In this document: one piece after another, positions 1 to 8,130 of the stretch
Layout: each line of letters begins with the position of its first letter
How positions within the stretch are numbered: position 1 is the first letter of the stretch
DNA from: Limanda limanda
Taxonomy: Eukaryota; Chordata; Actinopteri; Pleuronectiformes; Pleuronectidae
Direction of reading: 5' to 3'
Assembly: GCF_963576545.1 (NCBI RefSeq)
Contig: NW_026870560.1
Coordinates: forward strand, 126,501 to 190,500
DNA length: 64,000 nucleotides
Translations under genes and position numbers: made by a program
Notes under the pieces: model-generated
Databases searched by the model: none
Seen by the model: the letters and a program-made list of their open reading frames with translations, nothing else
Told to the model about the DNA's origin: nothing

Positions 1-2
1 CG

Positions 3-24
3 CTACCCCATTTAGTGGGGGTAG
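3..24. repeat. Seam inverted repeat CTACCCC / GGGGTAG
   Basis: CTACCCC (3-9) and GGGGTAG (18-24) can pair as a 7-bp stem around an 8-base loop, ATTTAGTG. The structure recurs at every A-to-next-monomer seam. In monomers that end CGCAACCCC the change of T to A shortens the stem to the four C-G pairs. Whether the stem forms in the cell is unknown. Confidence 0.6.
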
Positions 25-35
25 AGCCTACTTGC

Positions 36-79
36 AAGTCTCTCCGACCTTCACAAAAAAAGTTATTCAAGAATATCTC
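36..79 (+). repeat. 44-bp invariant core (first copy)
   Basis: The core runs from AAGTCTCTCCGACCTTCAC through an A7 tract to TTATTCAAGAATATCTC. It is shared by A, A-prime and B with only rare single-base variants. Examples are a C replacing the last A of the tract (3041 and six later sites), ACCAAAA (8801 and similar), CCAACC for CCGACC (11513, 19026, 26571, 30404, 31048) and AATTC for TATTC in many B copies. It is the most uniform part of the array and recurs about 400 times. The homopolymeric A tract next to AT-rich sequence would be expected to bend DNA or affect nucleosome placement, which is inference. Confidence 0.9.
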
Positions 80-115
80 TTTCTCCTATGTGCTTTCATC
101 CCTAACCCTAACCCT

Positions 116-128
116 TCCGAAAGTCGGA
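116..128. repeat. Short inverted repeat TCCGA-AAG-TCGGA just after the telomeric tract
   Basis: TCCGA (116-120) and TCGGA (124-128) flank a 3-base loop immediately downstream of the CCCTAA tract in each A monomer. With flanking CT and AAG the pairing could extend across one bulged G. A frequent variant, TTCCAAAAG (for example near 4711, 7598, 12716, 14473, 25360), breaks one pair. Confidence 0.5.
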
Positions 129-171
129 GAAGCTCAAGGATGGTACCGATCGATGCGCGCTACCCCATTTA

Positions 172-448
172 GTGGGGGTAGAGCCTACTTGCAAGTCTCT
201 CCGACCTTCACAAAAAAAGTTATTCAAGAATATCTCTTTCTCCTATGTGCTTTCATCCCTAACCCTAACCCTTCCGAAAGTCGGAGAAGCTCAAAGATGG
301 TAGAGCCTACTTGCAAGTCTCTCCGACCTTCACAAAAAAAGTTATTCAAGAATATCTCCTCAGATTTGGGGGAATTTCGTCGGTCGACCTCTTCCGAAGG
401 TCGTACAAGCTCGGGGATGGTACCAATCGATTCGCAGGACCCAAATTA
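172..448 (+). repeat. Deletion junction: truncated A fused to headless B
   Basis: The A monomer starting at 172 reads CTCAAAGATGGTA and then jumps directly to GAGCC of the next unit at about 301. Relative to the normal seam, 35 bp are missing, and the break lies between two GGTA motifs, consistent with a microhomology-mediated deletion. The following B therefore lacks the first 7 bp of its head and ends at 448. The identical junction recurs at about 39937. Confidence 0.85.
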
Positions 449-768
449 GTCCAGATGCAACCACTTTCCAAGTCTCTCCGACCTTCACAAAAAAAGTTAT
501 TCAAGAATATCTCTTTCTCCTATGTGCTTTCATCCCTAACCCTAACCCTAACCCTTCCGAAAGTCGGAGAAGCTCAAGGATGGTACCGATCGATGCGCGC
601 TACCCCATTTAGTGGGGGTAGAGCCTACTTGCAAGTCTCTCCGACCTTCACAAAAAAAGTTATTCAAGAATATCTCTTTCTCCTATGTGCTTTCATCCCT
701 AACCCTAACCCTTCCGAAAGTCGGAGAAGCTCAAGGATGGTACCGATCGATGCGCGCTACCCCATTTA

Positions 769-931
769 GTGGGGGTAGAGCCTACTTGCAAGTCTCTCCG
801 ACCTTCACAAAAAAAGTTATTCAAGAATATCTCTTTCTCCTATGTGCTTTCATCCCTAACCCTAACCCTAACCCTTCCGAAAGTCGGAGAAGCTCAAGGA
901 TGGTACCGATCGATGCGCGCTACCCCATTTA
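769..931 (+). repeat. Reference A monomer, 163-bp form
   Basis: This is a typical copy of the commonest unit. In order it has a 21-bp head (GTGGGGGTAGAGCC...), a 44-bp core (790-833) with an A7 tract, a 20-bp pyrimidine-rich stretch, (CCCTAA)3CCC at 854-874, and a 57-bp tail holding GGTACC, CGATCG, ATCGAT and GCGCGC palindromes. The 157-bp and 151-bp forms differ only by having two or one hexamers; examples are 612-768 (157) and 28788-28938 (151). I saw no A monomer with more than three hexamers. Confidence 0.96.
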
Positions 932-952
932 GTGGGGGTAAAGCCTACTTGC
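834..952 (+). repeat. Reference alpha spacer (119 bp, telomeric)
   Basis: This is the segment between two consecutive cores in an A-A step: 41 bp including (CCCTAA)3CCC, the 57-bp tail and the 21-bp GTGGGGG head of the next monomer. Lengths are 119, 113 or 107 bp for three, two or one hexamers. The core plus alpha spacer is the whole repeat period of an A run. Confidence 0.9.
854..874 (-). repeat. Intramonomer telomeric tract, (TTAGGG)3-type on minus strand
   Basis: The plus strand reads CCCTAA three times and then CCC. The minus strand therefore holds four GGG runs separated by TTA. This is the reference copy; an equivalent tract lies about 85 bp into every A and A-prime monomer. Most copies have three hexamers. 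Variant tracts include CCCTATCCC (3583-3591, 5507-5515, 6309-6317), a final CTCTTCC (near 1996, 34801, 41631, 55721, 63268), CCCTTACCC (near 22759) and CCTTTCC (near 36570). The hexamer is the telomere repeat of vertebrates, many fungi and several protists. Confidence 0.95.
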
Positions 953-1094
953 AAGTCTCTCCGACCTTCACAAAAAAAGTTATTCAAGAATATCTCTTTC
1001 TCCTATGTGCTTTCATCCCTAACCCTAACCCTAACCCTTCCGAAAGTCGGAGAAGCTCAAGGATGGTACCGATCGATGCGCGCAACCCCATTTA

Positions 1095-1249
1095 GTGGGG
1101 GTAGAGCCTACTTGCAAGTCTCTCCGACCTTCACAAAAAAAGTAATTCAAGAATATCTCCTCAGATTTGGGGGAATTTCGTCGGTCGACCTCTTCCGAAG
1201 GTCGTACAAGCTCGGGGATGGTACCAATCGATCCGCAGGACCCAAATTA
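1095..1249 (+). repeat. Reference B monomer, 155-bp form without telomeric tract
   Basis: B shares the first 65 bp with A. It then has 33 bp of unrelated sequence (CTCAGATTTGGGGG...) in place of the pyrimidine and telomeric part, followed by a 57-bp tail with 45 of 57 bases matching A. It carries a SalI-type GTCGAC that A lacks. B starts found: 294 (head missing), 1095, 1739, 2220, 3331, 3806, 4287, 5257, 5575, 6056, 6374, 6849, 7819, 8451, 9089, 9570, 10365, 11003, 11484, 11965, 12935, 13567, 14694, 15326, 15964, 16596, 17234, 17715, 18190, 18997, 19804, 20599, 21231, 21869, 22350, 23320, 24127, 24608, 25578, 26542, 27186, 27993, 29102, 30374, 31501, 33099, 33737, 34544, 35025, 35506, 36150, 36951, 38054, 39931 (head missing), 40732, 41376, 41857, 42648, 43129, 44425, 44906, 45387, 45868, 46995, 47796, 48754, 49561, 50513, 51465, 52103, 53061, 54019, 54657, 55464, 56271, 57561, 58042, 59169, 59976, 60771, 61729, 62367, 63011, 63486. 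Confidence 0.95.
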
Positions 1250-1270
1250 GTCCAGATGCAACCACTTTCC
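1160..1270 (+). repeat. Reference beta spacer (111 bp, non-telomeric)
   Basis: This spacer lies between the core of B (1116-1159) and the core of A-prime (from 1271). It is 111 bp and has no CCCTAA. Its first 33 bp do not align with alpha. The next 57 bp are about 79 percent identical to the alpha tail, and the last 21 bp are about 48 percent identical to the alpha head. All beta copies in the window are nearly identical to each other, so beta behaves as one old variant that was later spread through the array. Confidence 0.88.
1165..1247. repeat. Beta-spacer inverted repeats
   Basis: ATTTGGG (1165-1171) and CCCAAAT (1241-1247) are perfect 7-bp inverted arms that nearly span the beta spacer. 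Inside them CGACCT (1186-1191) and AGGTCG (1199-1204) form a 6-bp stem with a 7-base loop. The same arrangement is in the other B copies, apart from point variants such as TTCCAAAGG (7819 and 35506 units). Confidence 0.5.
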
Positions 1271-1412
1271 AAGTCTCTCCGACCTTCACAAAAAAAGTTA
1301 TTCAAGAATATCTCTTTCTCCTATGTGCTTTCATCCCTAACCCTAACCCTAACCCTTCCGAAAGTCGGAGAAGCTCAAGGATGGTACCGATCGATGCGCG
1401 CTACCCCATTTA
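1250..1412 (+). repeat. Reference A-prime monomer (always follows B)
   Basis: This A-type monomer follows B and differs from ordinary A only in its first 21 bp, which read GTCCAGATGCAACC... instead of GTGGGGGTAGAGCC.... The two heads agree at 10 of 21 positions, while the rest of the monomer is normal A including the telomeric tract. Every B I located is followed by this head, and I saw the head nowhere else. The B tail and A-prime head are therefore one continuous diverged segment. Confidence 0.93.
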
Positions 1413-2374
1413 GTGGGGGTAGAGCCTACTTGCAAGTCTCTCCGACCTTCACAAAAAAAGTTATTCAAGAATATCTCTTTCTCCTATGTGCTTTCATCCC
1501 TAACCCTAACCCTAACCCTTCCGAAAGTCGGAGAAGCTCAAGGATGGTACCGATCGATGCGCGCTACCCCATTTAGTGGGGGTAAAGCCTACTTGCAAGT
1601 CTCTCCGACCTTCACAAAAAAAGTTATTCAAGAATATCTCTTTCTCCTATGTGCTTTCATCCCTAACCCTAACCCTAACCCTTCCGAAAGTCGGAGAAGC
1701 TCAAGGATGGTACCGATCGATGCGCGCAACCCCATTTAGTGGGGGTAGAGCCTACTTGCAAGTCTCTCCGACCTTCACAAAAAAAGTAATTCAAGAATAT
1801 CTCCTCAGATTTGGGGGAATTTCGTCGGTCGACCTCTTCCGAAGGTCGTACAAGCTCGGGGATGGTACCAATCGATCCGCAGGACCCAAATTAGTCCAGA
1901 TGCAACCACTTTCCAAGTCTCTCCGACCTTCACAAAAAAAGTTATTCAAGAATATCTCTTTCTCCTATGTGCTTTCATCCCTAACCCTAACCCTAACTCT
2001 TCCGAAAGTCGGAGAAGCTCAAGGATGGTACCGATCGATGCGCGCTACCCCATTTAGTGGGGGTAGAGCCTACTTGCAAGTCTCTCCGACCTTCACAAAA
2101 AAAGTTATTCAAGAATATCTCTTTCTCCTATGTGCTTTCATCCCTAACCCTAACCCTAACCCTTCCGAAAGTCGGAGAAGCTCAAGGATGGTACCGATCG
2201 ATGCGCGCAACCCCATTTAGTGGGGGTAGAGCCTACTTGCAAGTCTCTCCGACCTTCACAAAAAAAGTTATTCAAGAATATCTCCTCAGATTTGGGGGAA
2301 TTTCGTCGGTCGACCTCTTTCGAAGGTCGTACAAGCTCGGGGATGGTACCAATCGATCCGCAGGACCCAAATTA

Positions 2375-2690
2375 GTCCAGATGCAACCACTTTCCAAGTC
2401 TCTCCGACCTTCACAAAAAAAGTTATTCAAGAATATCTCTTTCTCCTATGTGCTTTCATCCCTAACCCTAACCCTAACCCTTCCGAAAGTCGGAGAAGCT
2501 CAAGGATGGTACCGATCGATGCGCGCTACCCCATTAGAGCCTACTTGCAAGTCTCTCCGACCTTCACAAAAAAAGTTATTCAAGAATATCTCTTTCTCCT
2601 ATGTGCTTTCATCCCTAACCCTAACCCTAACCCTTCCGAAAGTCGGAGAAGCTCAAGGATGGTACCGATCGATGCGTGCAACCCCATTTA
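2375..2690 (+). repeat. 10-bp deletion at a monomer seam
   Basis: At 2531-2540 the seam reads CCATTAGAGC, where the normal sequence is CCATTTAGTGGGGGTAGAGC. Ten bases including the GGGGG run are gone, removing the seam inverted repeat. The A-prime starting at 2375 and the following A are otherwise intact; the next seam carries the variant GCGTGCAACC near 2675. The same deletion is present at about 42171. Confidence 0.85.
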
Positions 2691-2847
2691 GTGGGGGTAG
2701 AGCCTACTTGCAAGTCTCTCCGACCTTCACAAAAAAAGTTATTCAAGAATATCTCTTTCTCCTATGTGCTTTCATCCCTAACCCTAACCCTTCCGAAAGT
2801 CGGAGAAGCTCAAGGATGGTACCGATCGATGCGCGCTATCCCATTTA

Positions 2848-5093
2848 GTGGGGGTAGAGCCTACTTGCAAGTCTCTCCGACCTTCACAAAAAAAGTTATT
2901 CAAGAATATCTCTTTCTCCTATGTGCTTTCATCCCTAACCCTAACCCTTCCGAAAGTCGGAGAAGCTCAAGGATGGTACCGATCGATGCGCGCTACCCCA
3001 TTTAGTGGGGGTAGAGCCTACTTGCAAGTCTCTCCGACCTTCACAAAAAACGTTATTCAAGAATATCTCTTTCTCCTATGTGCTTTCATCCCTAACCCTA
3101 ACCCTAACCCTTCCGAAAGTCGGAGAAGCTCAAGGATGGTACCGATCGATGCGCGTTACCCCATTTAGTGGGGGTACAGCCTACTTGCAAGTCTCTCCGA
3201 CCTTCACAAAAAAAGTTATTCAAGAATATCTCTTTCTCCTATGTGCTTTCATCCCTAACCCTAACCCTAACCCTTCCGAAAGTCGGAGAAGCTCAAGGAT
3301 GGTACCGATCGATGCGCGCTACCCCATTTAGTGGGGGTAGAGCCTACTTGCAAGTCTCTCCGACCTTCACAAAAAAAGTTATTCAAGAATATCTCCTCAG
3401 ATTTGGGGGAATTTCGTCGGTCGACCTCTTCCGAAGGTCGTACAAGCTCGGGGATGGTACCAATCGATCCGCAGGACCCAAATTAGTCCAGATGCAACCA
3501 CTTTCCAAGTCTCTCCGACCTTCACAAAAAAAGTTATTCAAGAATATCTCTTTCTCCTATGTGCTTTCATCCCTAACCCTAACCCTATCCCTTCCGAAAG
3601 TCGGAGAAGCTCAAGGATGGTACCGATCGATGCGCGCAACCCCATTTAGTGGGGGTAGAGCCTACTTGCAAGTCTCTCCGACCTTCACAAAAAAAGTTAT
3701 TCAAGAATATCTCTTTCTCCTATGTGCTTTCATCCCTAACCCTAACCCTTCCGAAAGTCGGAGAAGCTCAAGGATGGTACCGATCGATGCGCGCTACCCC
3801 ATTTAGTGGGGGTAGAGCCTACTTGCAAGTCTCTCCGACCTTCACAAAAAAAGTTATTCAAGAATATCTCCTCAGATTTGGGGGAATTTCGTCGGTCGAC
3901 CTCTTCCGAAGGTCGTACAAGCTCGGGGATGGTACCAATCGATCCGCAGGACCCAAATTAGTCCAGATGCAACCACTTTTCAAGTCTCTCCGACCTTCAC
4001 AAAAAAAGTTATTCAAGAATATCTCTTTCTCCTATGTGCTTTCATCCCTAACCCTAACCCTAACCCTTCCGAAAGTCGGAGAAGCTCAAGGATGGTACCG
4101 ATCGATGCGCGCTACCCCATTTAGTGGGGGTAGAGCCTACTTGCAAGTCTCTCCGACCTTCACAAAAAAAGTTATTCAAGAATATCTCTTTCTCCTATGT
4201 GCTTTCATCCCTAACCCTAACCCTAACCCTTCCGAAAGTCGGAGAAGCTCAAGGATGGTACCGATCGATGCGCGCTACCCCATTTAGTGGGGGTAGAGCC
4301 TACTTGCAAGTCTCTCCGACCTTCACAAAAAAAGTTATTCAAGAATATCTCCTCAGATTTGGGGGAATTTCGTCGGTCGACCTCTTCCGAAGGTCGTACA
4401 AGCTCGGGGATGGTACCAATCGATCAGCAGGACCCAAATTAGTCCAGATGCAACCACTTTCCAAGTCTCTCCGACCTTCACAAAAAAAGTTATTCAAGAA
4501 TATCTCTTTCTCCTATGTGCTTTCATCCCTAACCCTAACCCTAACCCTTCCGAAAGTCGGAGAAGCTCAAGGATGGTACCGATCGATGCTTGCTACCCCA
4601 TTTAGTGGGGGTAGAGCCTACTTGCAAGTCTCTCCGACCTTCACAAAAAAAGTTATTCAAGAATATCTCTTTCTCCTATGTGCTTTCATCCCTAACCCTA
4701 ACCCTAACCCTTCCAAAAGTCGGAGAAGCTCAAGGATGGTACCGATCGATGCGCGCTACCCCATTTAGTGGGGGTAGAGCCTACTTGCAAGTCTCTCCGA
4801 CCTTCACAAAAAAAGTTATTCAAGAATATCTCTTTCTCCTATGTGCTTTCATCCCTAACCCTAACCCTAACCCTTCCGAAAGTCGGAGAAGCTCAAGGAT
4901 GGTACTGATCGATGCGCGCTACCCCATTTAGTGGGGGTAGAGCCTACTTGCAAGTCTCTCCGACCTTCACAAAAAAAGTTATTCAAGAATATCTCTTTCT
5001 CCTATGTGCTTTCATCCCTAACCCTAACCCTAACCCTTCCAAAAGTCGGAGAAGCTCAAGGATGGTACCGATCTATGCGCGCTACCCCATTTA
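2848..5093 (+). repeat. Mixed A/B segment
   Basis: The order from 2848 is A157, A (3005, with AAAAAACGTT in its core), A (3168, head GGGGTACAGCC), B 3331, A-prime 3486 (CCCTATCCC tract), A157 3649, B 3806, A-prime 3961 (CTTTTCAAG head variant), A 4124, B 4287 (GATCAGCAGG), A-prime 4442 (ends GCTTGCTACC), A 4605 (TTCCAAAAG), A 4768 (ends GGTACTGATC), A 4931 (TTCCAAAAG, GATCTATGCG). The 3005 monomer and its GCGCGTTACC seam match the start of the 795-bp cassette seen later, but the rest does not. Confidence 0.85.
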
Positions 5094-6691
5094 GTGGGGG
5101 TAGAGCCTACTTGCAAGTCTCTCCGACCTTCACAAAAAAAGTTATTCAAGAATATCTCTTTCTCCTATGTGCTTTCATCCCTAACCCTAACCCTAACCCT
5201 TCCGAAAGTTGGAGAAGCTCAAAAATGGTACCGATCGATGCGCGCTACCCCATTTAGTGGGGGTAGAGCCTACTTGCAAGTCTCTCCGACCTTCACAAAA
5301 AAAGTTATTCAAGAATATCTCCTCAGATTTGGGGGAATTTCGTCGGTCGACCTCTTCCGAAGGTCGTACAAGCTCGGGGATGGTACCAATCGATCCGCAG
5401 GACCCAAATTAGTCCAGATGCAACCACTTTCCAAGTCTCTCCGACCTTCACAAAAAAAGTTATCCAAGAATATCTCTTTCTCCTATGTGCTTTCATCCCT
5501 AACCCTAACCCTATCCCTTCCGAAAGTCGGAGAAGCTCAAGGATGGTACCGATCGATGCGCGCAACCCCATTTAGTGGGGGTAGAGCCTACTTGCAAGTC
5601 TCTCCGACCTTCACAAAAAAAGTTATTCAAGAATATCTCCTCAGATTTGGGGGAATTTCGTTGGTCGACCTCTTCCGAAGGTCGTACAAGCTCGGGGATG
5701 GTACCAATCGATCCGCAGGACCCAAATTAGTCCAGATGCAACCACTTTCCAAGTCTCTCCGACCTTCACAAAAAAAGTTATTCAAGAATATCTCTTTCTC
5801 CTATGTGCTTTCATCCCTAACCCTAACCCTAACCCTTCCGAAAGTCGGAGAAGCTCAAGGATGGTACCGATCGATGCGCGCTACCCCATTTAGTGGGGGT
5901 AGAGCCTACTTGCAAGTCTCTCCGACCTTCACAAAAAAAGTTATTCAAGAATATCTCTTTCTCCTATGTGCTTTCATCCCTAACCCTAACCCTAACCCTT
6001 CCGAAAGTTGGAGAAGCTCAAAAATGGTACCGATCGATGCGCGCTACCCCATTTAGTGGGGGTAGAGCCTACTTGCAAGTCTCTCCGACCTTCACAAAAA
6101 AAGTTATTCAAGAATATCTCCTCAGATTTGGGGGAATTTCGTCGGTCGACCTCTTCCGAAGGTCGTACAAGCTCGGGGATGGTACCAATCGATCCGCAGG
6201 ACCCAAATTAGTCCAGATGCAACCACTTTCCAAGTCTCTCCAACCTTCACAAAAAAAGTTATCCAAGAATATCTCTTTCTCCTATGTGCTTTCATCCCTA
6301 ACCCTAACCCTATCCCTTCCGAAAGTCGGAGAAGCTCAAGGATGGTACCGATCGATGCGCGCAACCCCATTTAGTGGGGGTAGAGCCTACTTGCAAGTCT
6401 CTCCGACCTTCACAAAAAAAGTTATTCAAGAATATCTCCTCAGATTTGGGGGAATTTCGTTGGTCGACCTCTTCCGAAGGTCGTACAAGCTCGGGGATGG
6501 TACCAATCGATCCGCAGGACCCAAATTAGTCCAGATGCAACCACTTTCCAAGTCTCTCCGACCTTCACAAAAAAAGTTATTCAAGAATATCTCTTTCTCC
6601 TATGTGCTTTCATCCCTAACCCTAACCCTAACCCTTCCGAAAGTCGGAGAAGCTCAAGGATGGTACCGATCGATGCGCGCTACCCCATTTA
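5094..6691 (+). repeat. Tandem duplication of a 799-bp unit (A-B-A'-B-A')
   Basis: Two 799-bp units, 5094-5892 and 5893-6691, share private variants: GTTGGAGAAGCTCAAAAATGG-type tail (5209 and 6008), a TTATCCAAG core (5460 and 6259), a CCCTATCCC tract and TTCGTTGGTCG in the second B (near 5659 and 6458). I noticed one clear difference, CCGACC near 5441 against CCAACC near 6240. These are the only places where B monomers come every second unit (318 bp). Confidence 0.9.
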
Positions 6692-8130
6692 GTGGGGGTA
6701 GAGCCTACTTGCAAGTCTCTCCGACCTTCACAAAAAAAGTTATTCAAGAATATCTCTTTCTCCTATGTGCTTTCATCCCTAACCCTAACCCTTCCGAAAG
6801 TCGGAGAAGCTCAAGGATGGTACCGATCGATGCGCGCTACCCCATTTAGTGGGGGTAGAGCCTACTTGCAAGTCTCTCCGACCTTCACAAAAAAAGTTAT
6901 TCAAGAATATCTCCTCAGATTTGGGGGAATTTCGTCGGTCGACCTCTTCCGAAGGTCGTACAAGCTCGGGGATGGTACCAATCGATCCGCAGGACCCAAA
7001 TTAGTCCAGATGCAACCACTTTCCAAGTCTCTCCGACCTTCACAAAAAAAGTTATTCAAGAATATCTCTTTCTCCTATGTGCTTTCATCCCTAACCCTAA
7101 CCCTAACCCTTCCGAAAGTCGGAGAAGCTCAAGGATGGTACCGATCGATGCGCGCTACCCCATTTAGTGGGGGTAGAGCCTACTTGCAAGTCTCTCCGAC
7201 CTTCACAAAAAAAGTTATTCAAGAATATCTCTTTCTCCTATGTGCTTTCATCCCTAACCCTAACCCTAACCCTTCCGAAAGTCGGAGAAGCTCAAGGATG
7301 GTACCGATCGATGCGCGCTACCCCATTTAGTGGGGGTAGAGCCTACTTGCAAGTCTCTCCGACCTTCACAAAAAAAGTTATTCAAGAATATCTCTTTCTC
7401 CTATGTGCTTTCATCCCTAACCCTAACCCTAACCCTTCCGAAAGTCGGAGAAGCTCAAGGATGGTACCGATCGATGCGCGCTACCCCATTTAGTGGGGGT
7501 AGAGCCTACTTGCAAGTCTCTCCGACCTTCACAAAAAAAGTTATTCAAGAATATCTCTTTCTCCTATGTGCTTTCATCCCTAACCCTAACCCTAACCCTT
7601 CCAAAAGTCGGAGAAGCTCAAGGATGGTACCGATCGATGCGCGCTACCCCATTTAGTGGGGGTAGAGCCTACTTGCAAGTCTCTCCGACCTTCACAAAAA
7701 AAGTTATTCAAGAATATCTCTTTCTCCTATGTGCTTTCATCCCTAACCCTAACCCTAACCCTTCCGAAAGTCGGAGAAGCTCAAGGCTGGTACCGATCGA
7801 TGCGCGCTACCCCATTTAGTGGGGGTAGAGCCTACTTGCAAGTCTCTCCGACCTTCACAAAAAAAGTTATTCAAGAATATCTCCTCAGATTTGGGGGAAT
7901 TTCGTCGGTCGACCTCTTCCAAAGGTCGTACAAGCTCGGGGATGGTACCAATCGATCCGCAGGACCCAAATTAGTCCAGATGCAACCACTTTCCAAGTCT
8001 CTCCGACCTTCACAAAAAAAGTTATTCAAGAATATCTCTTTCTCCTATGTGCTTTCATCCCTAACCCTAACCCTTCCGAAAGTCGGAGAAGCTCAAGGAT
8101 GGTACCGATCGATGCGCGCTACCCCATTTA
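6692..8130 (+). repeat. Mixed A/B segment
   Basis: The order is A157 6692, B 6849, A-prime 7004, A 7167, A 7330, A 7493 (TTCCAAAAG), A 7656 (CTCAAGGCTGG), B 7819 (TTCCAAAGG), A-prime 7974 with two hexamers. The run of four plain A monomers gives a B spacing of 970 bp. Confidence 0.85.

Larger units (their letters stand above)
1..2847 (+). repeat. Array segment 1, duplicated at 39626-42484
   Basis: Monomer order is A, truncated A, headless B, A-prime, A, A, A, B, A-prime, A, A, B, A-prime, A, B, A-prime with a 10-bp deletion at its end, A, A. The same order, the same two deletion junctions and the same point variants (GGGGTAAAGCC heads at about 939 and 1583, CTCTTCC near 1996, CTTTCGAAGG near 2320) recur 39,637 bp downstream. 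Differences noticed are limited to hexamer counts at the first two A monomers and at the right end. Homology stops between 2848 and 3005. Confidence 0.85.

Noticed and set aside
36..79. CRISPR array, because a 44-bp near-identical direct repeat alternates with spacers
   Set aside because: The spacers are two repeated families of 107-119 bp, not unique sequences of 30-40 bp. No cas gene is present and the context is eukaryotic satellite.
854..874. True terminal telomere
   Set aside because: Tracts never exceed three hexamers and are separated by about 140 bp of unrelated sequence. They are internal telomeric motifs, not a chromosome end.
1219..1250. tRNA-like or pol III promoter element in the B tail
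   Set aside because: No B-box consensus (GGTTCGANTCC) and no cloverleaf pairing could be found; GGTACCAATCGATCC is only superficially similar.
5323..5571. Reverse-strand open frame of 82 codons (also 6122-6370)
   Set aside because: It opens only because the CCCTATCCC variant removes a stop in the TTAGGG tract within the 799-bp duplication. Both copies are identical by duplication, not by selection that can be seen.
5656..5673. CENP-B box, suggested by TTTCGTTGG in two B monomers (near 5659 and 6458)
   Set aside because: The essential later positions of the box (A and CGGG) are absent, as the sequence continues TCGACCTC. The usual B reads TTTCGTCGG. No support for centromere function.
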